A DNA stretch of 64,000 nucleotides from DASRJW01 sp964567755 (GTDB lineage: Bacteria; Krumholzibacteriota; Krumholzibacteriia; G020349025), in contig CAZMNW010000023.1 of the NCBI GenBank assembly GCA_964567755.1, positions 73,007-137,006 of the forward strand, read 5' to 3'. The position numbers and the translations under genes were made by a program. The notes under the pieces were generated by a model. The model was given only the letters and a program-made list of their open reading frames with translations. It made no database searches and had not been told where the DNA came from. Of this stretch, positions 9,023-16,832 are shown piece after piece (position 1 is the first letter of the stretch; the number at the start of each line of letters is the position of its first letter).

Positions 9023-9438
9023 GGAGCTCCAGATGCGGCCGCTCACAAGAGCGGTGGAACGGTTCCCCGCCTCCAATGAGCGCTGGGGTGTGGGTTCCAT
9101 GGTAGCCAGAGGCAGGCGGTTGCGCAACGCAGCGCGCAAAGCAGGGTGCTGCACATCGGCCACGGCTCGCCCATGCAGACGCGAAGAATGTGCCCGGCCG
9201 CATGCGACCACGCCGTCGGACCCGGCCGGATTCCGGAACCGCGGCGCTGTCCCCACCCGACGCGAACCGGGCACATCACCAGAACACGCAAAGGACGCGC
9301 GCGTGGGGAGACGCCGCTCGCAAGCGTGCCGAGGGCTCCGGAGGAGCAACGAGCCCTCGGCACATCGAGTGCTGATCACGGTCGATTGCCACGTCCGTGG
9401 ACGGGGCCCGGGAAATAAGGGCAGGGGATCGATGCTTG
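9023..9438. other. 416-bp intergenic region with a long hairpin
   Basis: No convincing gene was seen on either strand. The region lies between the end of the radical SAM gene (9439) and the lipoprotein start (9022), both on the minus strand, so it is either 3' leader, 5' leader or both. It is GC-rich. Its main feature is the 13-bp perfect hairpin at 9326-9363. No known riboswitch consensus was recognised in the part downstream of the hairpin. Confidence 0.5.
9326..9363 (-). terminator. 13-bp perfect stem-loop, possible factor-dependent terminator
   Basis: GTGCCGAGGGCTC (9326-9338) pairs perfectly with GAGCCCTCGGCAC (9351-9363) around a 12-base loop. It lies about 75 bp downstream of the radical SAM stop on the minus strand. 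Neither side has a T-run, so it is not a classical intrinsic terminator; it may block exonucleases or end transcription with a factor. Confidence 0.45.
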
Positions 9439-10950
9439 TCAAGCGCCGGCGACACGAAGAGGTGTTTGCGACGTGTCCAGGACGTCCATGAAGGCGCTGA
9501 CGGAGAAGATCGCGCGGCCGACTCCGGGCTCACCATAGCCGCGCGGGACCGGAAGGTGATGCCGCTTAAGGGTGTCACGCCACAAACGCAGCAGTCCGAG
9601 ATGATAGGCGAGCGGGGCCGGCCCTTGATCGCGACCTAGAACCGAGAGCTTCTCTGGGCACCACGTGGTGAAGCGCGGCACCACGCCGTGCGACATAAAG
9701 AACTCCAGGCCTTCGCCCGTGGAGCGCAATGCGTCCTCGACACGCGTGAATCCCCACGGTTGCGCCATCTCGACCCCAGCGACGAAATTGGGGATGACGC
9801 GCGCCGGTCCCATGATCTCTGCGGCTGTGAGAATGCGCTCGATCCATGCCGCGCGGCCGATGAGGCGCTGCTTCCCGGGGCAGAGAATCTCGAACAAGGT
9901 CGGATCCCAGACTTCGTAGTTCGGATGATAGATCTGCACGCCGGCATCGTTGAAACGTCGCACGGCCTCCGCGTCGTGCGCTTGCACGACCAGCTTCGAG
10001 ATCCAGCGTCCGGGGAACTTGCCTTCGATGGCTGTGACATAGCGGCAGTAGAAATCGACCTCGGACAAACCCTGCAGCTGCGTCGTGATGCTGCCACCGG
10101 TCAATGTGTAGGCCGTCGTCGGCTGCAGCGGCAACGTGGCGGTCGCGCTCAGCCTCCCCGCGGTCGCACCGGGCGGCTCTGCCGTGGCGCCGTGCGCCTC
10201 CACCCCCGCGGGCCGCCGGCGTTCCTCTTCGTCGATGATCAGGAGCGCCGCCAACACATCGTCGAGATCCTTCACCTGCGTGTATGGCCTGCCGGCGCGA
10301 CGTTGCTGGCGAAAGTTCTCGTTGATGTCGCAGAACTTGCATTCTTCCTCGGCGCCGAAGTACTGGCACAGGCGAAACACGGTGAGGTAGATGAGATAGC
10401 CCCACTCGATGGTCGGGGCCACTTCACGCATGCTCTTGCCACCCGGCAGCTCTCGGGAATAGTAAGAGGGCATTGGCGCCAATTTGATATCGCACAATAC
10501 CTGTGCGCCGACGAAGAGCTGCAGCGCTCCTTGCTGCTCCTCAACCCGATACGGCGAGCTTGGGTTCAAGCGCACCGACACGATGGTGCGCTTCAGGTCA
10601 TGGGGTCCGCCAACGAGCGCGATCTCCTCCGGCGCATGCAATGCCGCCTCGGGCAGCTCCGTCAATGGCACCATGTCGAAGGAGAAGATGAAATAGGCCT
10701 TGGGTTTGGCGCTCGCCGCCAAACGCAACGCCTCCGGCATGAAGTGCACACCGAGACGCAGCAAGTCTTCCTTGAAGACCGCCTCGAGCGGCAGATCGGC
10801 CTCTGCCGCGGCGAGACGCAGAACGTCTTCGATGTAGGCTTCCCCATCGTCGTGTGCCGAAAGATGCGTCGCCTCGCCGCGTGCCGCCGAGCGGACGACC
10901 GGACTGCGCGCCGCGGGACCTGCAACCACGCGCGGTTGTGGCTTGGTCAT
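9439..10950 (-). CDS. Radical SAM protein with a non-standard cluster motif (C-x8-C-x2-C)
   Basis: This 503-residue protein has the sequence C195-QYFGAEEE-C204-KF-C207. It would hold a 4Fe-4S cluster for SAM cleavage, but with eight residues between the first two cysteines instead of the usual three. Downstream it keeps radical-SAM-barrel features: a TLTGGSITTQ strand where the SAM-binding GGE-like turn is expected, VVQAHDAEAVRRFNDAGV, and WDPTLFEILCPGK, reminiscent of the biotin-synthase-like folds. An insert of low-complexity residues (about 235-262) separates the cluster from the barrel. Substrate is unknown. The ATG at 10950 overlaps the ompA stop by four bases (ATGA), so the two are translated together. 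A longer frame up to 11688 is only the ompA repeat read out of frame. Confidence 0.8.
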   Translation of the reverse strand: MTKPQPRVVAGPAARSPVVRSAARGEATHLSAHDDGEAYIEDVLRLAAAEADLPLEAVFKEDLLRLGVHFMPEALRLAASAKPKAYFIFSFDMVPLTELPEAALHAPEEIALVGGPHDLKRTIVSVRLNPSSPYRVEEQQGALQLFVGAQVLCDIKLAPMPSYYSRELPGGKSMREVAPTIEWGYLIYLTVFRLCQYFGAEEECKFCDINENFRQQRRAGRPYTQVKDLDDVLAALLIIDEEERRRPAGVEAHGATAEPPGATAGRLSATATLPLQPTTAYTLTGGSITTQLQGLSEVDFYCRYVTAIEGKFPGRWISKLVVQAHDAEAVRRFNDAGVQIYHPNYEVWDPTLFEILCPGKQRLIGRAAWIERILTAAEIMGPARVIPNFVAGVEMAQPWGFTRVEDALRSTGEGLEFFMSHGVVPRFTTWCPEKLSVLGRDQGPAPLAYHLGLLRLWRDTLKRHHLPVPRGYGEPGVGRAIFSVSAFMDVLDTSQTPLRVAGA

Positions 10951-12443
10951 GGCTTTTTCTCGGGCAGCCCTGGTTCGAGCACCGGTACTTCCATGGGCGT
11001 GATCGTCACGCGCTCGTTGCGTGCGCGGTTCCCCGGTGTGTCGTTGGCGACCCATGGCGACTCTTCGCCGTAGCCGATGGCCGTGAGTCGCGCTCGCGCG
11101 ATGCCGCGCGACACCAAGTAGACCACGACGGCCTCGGCGCGACGCTGGCTGAGCGCCTGATTGTCGGCGTTGGCGCCGATATCGCTCGTGTGCGCCTGCA
11201 CCTCGACCTCGGCGCTCGGGTAGGCCTTGAGCGACAGCACCACGGAGTCGAGAACCGCGAGACCTGCGGGTTCGAGATCGGCCGAGCCGGCACGGAAGCG
11301 CACGCCGGAAAGCACGCGCTCCTTGTCGATCGCCGCCACGGTCGGACAGCCGAGCGAATCCACCGGCACTCCCTGCGGCGTGTCGGCGCACGTGTCCGCC
11401 GCATCGGCAATGCCATCGCCGTCGTTGTCCGCATCGGGACAACCGTCCTCGTCCTGGAATCCGTCCTTGTCTTCGGCTGTATCGGGACACTTGTCGTCGA
11501 CGTCGGCCAGCGCGTCGCCGTCGTTGTCCGGGTCGGGTACCCCGTCCTCGTCCTGGAATCCATCCATGTCTTCCGCCTGATCCGGAGCCTTGTCGCCCGT
11601 ATCGGCGACTCCATCGCCGTCGTTGTCCGTGTCGGGACAGCCGTCTTGGTCTTGGGTTCCATCCTTGTCTTCGGCCGCGTAGGGACAAGTGTCATTGCGG
11701 TTGGCGATCCCGTCACGATCCGAATCGCGGTCGCTGAAAAAGTAGTGCAGGCCGACGAAAACGCTGCTCAGAAACTCGTTGGCGTCAACGTGTGCGGCGC
11801 TGCCATAGGCGGCGCTGGCTCCGGTATTGTCCTTGTCCTGATCGATCAACCAATCGAACCGCGCGCGTGCATGCAGGCCGATCCGATACGCCACTTCGAC
11901 CTCGGCACCGATGCCGAAGTGCAGCGTCCAATTCTCATCGCTCAAAAAATCGCGCCCGCCCAGCTCGTTGTATCCAATCGGAACCTCGCCGTCGTCGAAC
12001 AGCCCGGCGGACTGACCGGTCAGGTCGACGACCTCCCAGAACGTGACCCCGGCACCACCGAAGACGACCGGCGTCCAGCGCGCTTCGGGGTTGAAGCTGT
12101 AGAGCAGGCTGGCCGCGATCTGTGTGCTGCGATTATGGAAAGTGCGCCCGAGGTTCTGCCCCGAGGCGGTCAGGCTGTCCGGAAGCTCGGTGGTCGCGAA
12201 AGCACCATAGCGTAGGCCCAGCAGCAGATCCACGTTGCGTTTCCATCCCATGCGCACGCCGCCATGCAGGAGCGTGCCGAGGTCCGAGTGGTCGAGATTC
12301 CCCCCGCTGTACTTGCCGGCGCCTGCGCCGAACTCGACGCCGATGCGATTGGAATAGTCTTCCTGAGCAGCGAGCGGAGCCGTGAGAACGAGGCTCAGGA
12401 CCCAGAAGCACCAGGTCGCCTTCTGCGTTCGTGGCACGTGCAT
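10947..12443 (-). CDS. OmpA-family outer-membrane protein with thrombospondin type 3 repeats
   Basis: The protein has 498 residues. A signal peptide (WCFWVLSLVLTAPLAAQ) is followed by an eight-strand-like barrel (about 25-235). Then come acidic Ca-binding TSP3 repeats (about 238-355) and a C-terminal OmpA domain (about 365-490) that binds peptidoglycan. The OmpA part keeps VEVQAHTSDIGANADNQALSQRRAEAV and IARARLTAIGYGEESPWVAN, with the Asp and Arg that contact diaminopimelate in relatives. It likely anchors the outer membrane to the wall. It is translationally coupled to the radical SAM gene downstream, an unusual partner. The C-terminus is a short tail, EPGLPEKKP. Confidence 0.9.
   Translation of the reverse strand: MHVPRTQKATWCFWVLSLVLTAPLAAQEDYSNRIGVEFGAGAGKYSGGNLDHSDLGTLLHGGVRMGWKRNVDLLLGLRYGAFATTELPDSLTASGQNLGRTFHNRSTQIAASLLYSFNPEARWTPVVFGGAGVTFWEVVDLTGQSAGLFDDGEVPIGYNELGGRDFLSDENWTLHFGIGAEVEVAYRIGLHARARFDWLIDQDKDNTGASAAYGSAAHVDANEFLSSVFVGLHYFFSDRDSDRDGIANRNDTCPYAAEDKDGTQDQDGCPDTDNDGDGVADTGDKAPDQAEDMDGFQDEDGVPDPDNDGDALADVDDKCPDTAEDKDGFQDEDGCPDADNDGDGIADAADTCADTPQGVPVDSLGCPTVAAIDKERVLSGVRFRAGSADLEPAGLAVLDSVVLSLKAYPSAEVEVQAHTSDIGANADNQALSQRRAEAVVVYLVSRGIARARLTAIGYGEESPWVANDTPGNRARNERVTITPMEVPVLEPGLPEKKP
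11377..11732 (-). repeat. Tandem Asp-rich TSP3 calcium-binding repeats inside the OmpA gene
   Basis: Imperfect tandem units of about 28 codons with the pattern DxDxDGxxDxxDxCPxxAEDxDGFQDxDG. The DNA repeats as well (for example 'ccgtcctcgtcctggaatcc' occurs twice, near 11442 and 11550). Units differ: in one, CP is replaced by AP and another has VPDPD instead of CPDPD. Confidence 0.9.
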
Positions 12444-12553
12444 GCCTCCTGGAATCGAAACAACGAGCGGACTTCCGGGGGGACGAAAGAGGGTTGCAGC
12501 CTAGAGGCCGCCAGGGCGACTTGTAAAGTCCCCGCAGGTGTTCCAACCGCCGC

Positions 12554-13762
12554 TCAGCGCCTGTCCGCTCGCCGCTTGCGCGGGGGCCGCACCGATCGCG
12601 TCGACGCCGTGGATCGTGTTTTCCCCGCCCGTCGCCCGCGCCCACCGGCCGATTTCTCGCCGGCGTCGAGTCGCTCGAGCACGGCTTTCACGACCATGGG
12701 CCAGACGATGGTGGCGTCGGCGTACACCTCGGCATAGCGCCCGCCTTCGGAGGTCGGCACGAACTTGCCCCACGACACGCCTTCCGAGTAGGTGCAGCCC
12801 GAAAGGCCCCCCCAGTGCACCGGTTCCGGACAAATGCGCACGCCATAATGGAAACGCCGCATGCCCTTGCCAATTCCGGCGCGCTTGTGCAGGAGATCGA
12901 GGTAGGGTCCCACTTGCTGCGCCCAATTGCGCGGTGCACCACCGCCAATCGTGAAGATGCCGAGTGTCTTCTGCTTCTCGATGTGCTGTGTGTAGTCTTC
13001 GAGATCCAACAAGGCATCGAACGACAAGGGTGCTCGGCCGGCGTGCTGGCGCCGGCGGCTGTGAATGGCGAAATCCAACCCGAGCTCCGAGTCGGTGAAC
13101 GCGGGGACGTAGACCGGCACGTCGTGCTCGTATGCCGAGCGCAAGATACCGCGCCCGGCGCCGCTCCGCGACAAGTGCGCGCCGAGATCGCGGTGCAGTT
13201 GGACGCTGGACCACGGCTGGCCGTCGTCGCGCGCATCGAGGATCGTGCGCACGATCGGTTCGACGTCGTCCAAGTTCTTCTCGAGCTCGAGGCTGTCGTA
13301 GACACGATTGTAGCCGCGGTCGAACAGCTCCTCATCGTCCATCGCTGGGTCGTACTTGAAATGCAGCAGGCCGCTGGCCTCGACGAACCCGTGCGCCATA
13401 AGCGCGCCCGTGGCGACGATTGCCTGCACCATGCCGCGCTCGATCATGTCGCAGACGACCAGACCCATCTTCGCCACCGTCATCGCGCCAGAGATGGTGA
13501 GCACGACGTAGCAATCCGGGTCGCGCGTCATCGACTCGAGAATCTGCGCCGCGAGCCCGACCTGACGCGCGCCGATGGCGGTGCGCTCGTACTGCGCCAC
13601 CAGATCCGAGACCGAGCGCACGACGCTCAAGTCCAGCGGCACCGTGGCTTCGAGACGATCGTCGACACCGGTTCCGTAGGCGGTCGTGGCGCGGCGCACG
13701 TGCCCCGCGCCGGCCGTGCGGCGGCCGCGACCCTTCTTCTTTTCCACCTTGCCCCTGCTCAT
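12554..13762 (-). CDS. Deoxyhypusine synthase family protein (bacterial homologue)
   Basis: This 402-residue protein is of the NAD-dependent deoxyhypusine/homospermidine synthase family. The catalytic lysine region is intact: SEGVSWGK at 326-333 (K333 matches the active-site Lys of the eukaryotic enzyme) followed by EVYADATIVWPM. The NAD-binding segment VLTISGAMTVAKMG and GIFTIGGGAPRNW also match. Bacteria lack eIF5A, and characterised bacterial members make homospermidine or use agmatine/putrescine, so the substrate is probably a polyamine (inference). Ends are basic and low-complexity: N-terminal KKKGRGRR, C-terminal RPPRKRR. Start 13762 has GGAGGGG three bases upstream and overlaps the upstream stop as ATGA. 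It shares this operon with a membrane glycosyltransferase. Confidence 0.9.
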   Translation of the reverse strand: MSRGKVEKKKGRGRRTAGAGHVRRATTAYGTGVDDRLEATVPLDLSVVRSVSDLVAQYERTAIGARQVGLAAQILESMTRDPDCYVVLTISGAMTVAKMGLVVCDMIERGMVQAIVATGALMAHGFVEASGLLHFKYDPAMDDEELFDRGYNRVYDSLELEKNLDDVEPIVRTILDARDDGQPWSSVQLHRDLGAHLSRSGAGRGILRSAYEHDVPVYVPAFTDSELGLDFAIHSRRRQHAGRAPLSFDALLDLEDYTQHIEKQKTLGIFTIGGGAPRNWAQQVGPYLDLLHKRAGIGKGMRRFHYGVRICPEPVHWGGLSGCTYSEGVSWGKFVPTSEGGRYAEVYADATIVWPMVVKAVLERLDAGEKSAGGRGRRAGKTRSTASTRSVRPPRKRRADRR

Positions 13763-15339
13763 GCTCCCCTCCGGCGGTACACGAGGACGAATTCGCTGTG
13801 CCAATATTGTGGAACGGTGCGGATGAGCTCGTATTGCTCGTGAAATGCGGGCAGCGCGTTCATGGCGTAGTCCGGAATGCGCTGGAACGAGTACCCCGCA
13901 CCTTGGTCGTTGAGCGAGACGAGAACGATATAGTCCGGTTGCCGCGACAGCACGTAGCGAGGATCGGCTTTGTAGTGCATCCGCCCTTGCAAGCGCGCGA
14001 TGCGCGGGTCGATCAGACCGAACATGTCGAGAATACGGCGTTCGGAAAAGTACCCGACCGCTCCCACGTCACTGATGGCGATGATCGCGCCCGCGGCGGT
14101 GGTCTCGGCGAACCACAAACCGAGCTCTTGGTAGTTCTGGGACAAGTAGTTGTGCGATTCGAGCGCCGGAAGCACGGCGCGAGCCACGCGCAACTCCGTA
14201 TTCCCGATACCCATGAACGTGGCCGCCAACACCAAGGCCGCAGTGCCGTAGAGAGCCAGGGCGCGCAGGGTTCCCGCGCGCACCAGGTCCAGGACTCGCG
14301 CCAGCCCCACCGCGATCAGGGCCGCGAGCACCGGGAGTACGTGGGCAAAGAAGCGGTAGTGATACATCCAATCGCCGCCGGCAAGAATGATGAAAACGAG
14401 GTACGCCGCGACGACGCCGAGCCCCATCCACAGCGTCGGCGTCACCGGCCCCAGCAGGACCGGCGCCAGAGACAACGCGACGAAAAAGGGTCCGCCACTG
14501 TCGCGGGTGAAATCGAGCGTGTACTGCACGCCGTCGAAGACACCGTGCAGTCCCCCGCGCGCCTTGGCATAGAATGTATTCGGGAACGCCGCGTCGTAGT
14601 ACGACCACCGCCACGCGACGTAGACCGCAAACAAGAGGGTGAAGGCGACGCTCACGGCAGCGAGCCAGCGTCCCGTGCCCGGCTCATGCCGCGCCACCAA
14701 CCACCACCGCATCCCGAGCAACCCGCCGGCGAGAAGCGCGCCTTCGGGCCGCGTCAACGCCAACAAGAGCAGCACGGCCACGAGACCGGCGCTGCTGCCA
14801 GCTCGCGGGGGGTGGCTGGACGCTGCGAGCAGCAGCGCTGCCGCGAGCAAGGCAGCGAACACACTCGTTTCCAACCCGGCGACCGCGTGCTGCACCAGCA
14901 CTGGCGACATGGCGAGAAAGTATGGCGCCAGCAGCGCGCTCGAACCGCACTGCGGCCATGCTTTCCGCGCCAAGGCCCACGAGAGCAGCACGGCGCCGAT
15001 CCCGGCCGCGAGGCCGGCAACCTTGGTCGTGCGTTCGATGTCCCACCCGGCGCCTTCCGCCACGGCTCCAAGCAACACCCAGGTGAAGTTCGAGTAGCCC
15101 TCGATGCGCTCGCCCAGGTTGAAGACGAACCCTTCCCCGTTGGCGACATTGTGTGCATAGCGGTAGGTGATGAACGCGTCGTCCTCGGTCCATTGCCAAT
15201 AGATTCGTGCGTGGAAGACGAAGAGACCGACGGCGATCGCCAACATCACCGCCACGACGATGGCCCGCCATCGAGTCGGTCGTGCGGGTGCCTCGTCATC
15301 TCCGTCAATGATTTGCGCCCCACCGGCGCCGCCGCTCAC
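13759..15339 (-). CDS. Polytopic membrane glycosyltransferase (GT-C superfamily, AftB-like)
   Basis: This 526-residue membrane protein has one N-terminal helix (AIVVAVMLAIAVGLFVF), then the periplasmic signature EDDAFITYRYAHNVANG followed by GERIEGYSNFTWVLL. That signature is shared by AftB-like arabinofuranosyltransferases and other GT-C enzymes; the paired Asp residues are the likely catalytic/metal site. At least nine further hydrophobic segments follow, and the last 120 residues are soluble (ISDVGAVGYFSERRILDMFG), as in bacterial oligosaccharyl-type GT-C proteins. Donor and acceptor are unknown. It overlaps hflX upstream and the deoxyhypusine-synthase-like gene downstream by four bases each. 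Confidence 0.82.
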   Translation of the reverse strand: MSGGAGGAQIIDGDDEAPARPTRWRAIVVAVMLAIAVGLFVFHARIYWQWTEDDAFITYRYAHNVANGEGFVFNLGERIEGYSNFTWVLLGAVAEGAGWDIERTTKVAGLAAGIGAVLLSWALARKAWPQCGSSALLAPYFLAMSPVLVQHAVAGLETSVFAALLAAALLLAASSHPPRAGSSAGLVAVLLLLALTRPEGALLAGGLLGMRWWLVARHEPGTGRWLAAVSVAFTLLFAVYVAWRWSYYDAAFPNTFYAKARGGLHGVFDGVQYTLDFTRDSGGPFFVALSLAPVLLGPVTPTLWMGLGVVAAYLVFIILAGGDWMYHYRFFAHVLPVLAALIAVGLARVLDLVRAGTLRALALYGTAALVLAATFMGIGNTELRVARAVLPALESHNYLSQNYQELGLWFAETTAAGAIIAISDVGAVGYFSERRILDMFGLIDPRIARLQGRMHYKADPRYVLSRQPDYIVLVSLNDQGAGYSFQRIPDYAMNALPAFHEQYELIRTVPQYWHSEFVLVYRRRGA

Positions 15340-16823
15340 GATTCGCTCCCGCCCGCCGGAGGCGTCGACGCCGCACGGACCGAACCGGCATCGCCCTCGT
15401 GCATGGGCGTACCCACGATCTGGAAATCTCCCTGGTGGGTCTTGGCGAAACGTTGGAACACGATGTCACGGAAGACCACGCGGACACGCGGCTCGCCGTT
15501 CGGCCCCACGTCTTGGGCTTGCACGCGTCCCTCGCGGTAGCAGAACGACAAGACTTCGGGCCCGCGCCGCAGGACCTCGATCTCGACCTCCACGGTACGC
15601 GCGCGCACTTGCGCCAGGACGGCGTGGCGCAGATCCACCAATCCTTCGCCGCTCTGCGCCGAAACGAAGCGCGCCCGCGGATGATGCCGCAGCATGATGT
15701 GGACCACTGTCGGATCCGCCAGCGCATCCATCTTGTTGAAGACCATCAGCGTGTCGCATGGACTCTCGAGAATGTCGTCGAGCACTTCGTGCACCGTATC
15801 GATGTGCGCCGCCAGCGCCGGGCTGGTGACATCCACCACGTGCAACAGCAAGTCGGCTTCGTTGATCTCGGCGAGCGTGGTGCGGAAGCTGGCGACGAGG
15901 TCGTGGGGTAGTTTGCGGATGAACCCGACCGTGTCGGTGAGCAGGGCGTGCGACCCGTCCGGGAGCGTCGTCCGGCGCGTCGTGGCATCGAGGGTCGAGA
16001 ACAACCGGTTCTCGACCAGCAACTCGCTGCCGGAGAGCGCATTCATGAGTGAGGATTTGCCGGCGTTGGTATACCCCACGAGCGCGACGCGGAACTCGCC
16101 ATGCCGAGACTTGCGCTGCGTCGCCGCGACCCGCTGGCGTTCGCGCAGTTGCTGCTTCAGATGCGCGATACGCTCGCCGACACGCCGCCGGTCGACCTCG
16201 AGCTGTGTCTCGCCGGGACCGCGTGTGCCGATACTGCCATCCTGGCGTGACAGATGGTCCCAGAGGCGTTTCAAGCGCGGTCGCATGTACTGGAGCTGGG
16301 CCAGCTCCACTTGCAGCATGGCCTCGCGGCTGCGCGCATGCCGCGCAAAGATATCGAGAATGAGCTCGGTGCGGTCGATGACGTTGCGCTCGAGCACCTT
16401 CTCTAGATTGCGTGCCTGGGCAGGCGACAACGTGTCGTCGAAGATGACGAGATTGGCGTCGAGCCGATCACAGAGCTGGTGGATTTCATCGACCTTGCCG
16501 CTGCCGACGAAGGTGCGTACGTCGGGTTGGCTGCGTTCCTGCAAGAGTGTCGCCAGCGGTTGCGCGCCCGCGGTGCGCGCCAGATGCGCCAGCTCGTCGA
16601 GATTCTGCTCGACTTGCGCGCGCGTGTGCTGCGGCAGAACCACGCCGACGAGCACGCTCCGCTCTTCTACCCGGCCCCGTCGCCAGGTGCGATCGCGCGG
16701 CCCGGAGTCGCGCTGACTGACGTTCGCGTCGCTCCGCCGTGCCGGTTGATCCCAGCCGAGTACCGCGCCGAAGCCCGGTGCGCCCCATTTCTGTCGCGTG
16801 CCGCGACCGTCCTTGCGTCTCAC
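15336..16823 (-). CDS. hflX: GTPase HflX (ribosome-associated)
   Basis: HflX is a GTPase that binds the 50S subunit and splits stalled ribosomes. The sequence shows the HflX N-terminal domain (VGSGKVDEIHQLC; IFDDTLSPAQARNLE), the central coiled linker (GPGETQLEVDRRRVGERI) and the G domain: G1 GYTNAGKS, G3 DTVGF, G4 NKMD and G5-like SAQSG. Length is 495 residues, with a basic, probably unstructured start. The start at 16823 is GTG with AAAGGGGA two to four bases upstream, ten bases after the ABC-F stop. Both neighbours in this run (ABC-F and HflX) act on ribosomes. Confidence 0.95.
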   Translation of the reverse strand: MRRKDGRGTRQKWGAPGFGAVLGWDQPARRSDANVSQRDSGPRDRTWRRGRVEERSVLVGVVLPQHTRAQVEQNLDELAHLARTAGAQPLATLLQERSQPDVRTFVGSGKVDEIHQLCDRLDANLVIFDDTLSPAQARNLEKVLERNVIDRTELILDIFARHARSREAMLQVELAQLQYMRPRLKRLWDHLSRQDGSIGTRGPGETQLEVDRRRVGERIAHLKQQLRERQRVAATQRKSRHGEFRVALVGYTNAGKSSLMNALSGSELLVENRLFSTLDATTRRTTLPDGSHALLTDTVGFIRKLPHDLVASFRTTLAEINEADLLLHVVDVTSPALAAHIDTVHEVLDDILESPCDTLMVFNKMDALADPTVVHIMLRHHPRARFVSAQSGEGLVDLRHAVLAQVRARTVEVEIEVLRRGPEVLSFCYREGRVQAQDVGPNGEPRVRVVFRDIVFQRFAKTHQGDFQIVGTPMHEGDAGSVRAASTPPAGGSES

Positions 16824-16832
16824 GCTCCCCTT

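Noticed and set aside
9439..11688. One 749-residue minus-strand frame covering the radical SAM gene and part of ompA
   Set aside because: The first 246 residues are Arg/Gly-rich read-through of the ompA repeat in another frame; the ATG at 10950 overlaps the ompA stop as ATGA.
11377..11732. CRISPR-like array
   Set aside because: The repeats are coding, in frame, and match Ca-binding TSP3 units; there are no spacers or cas genes.
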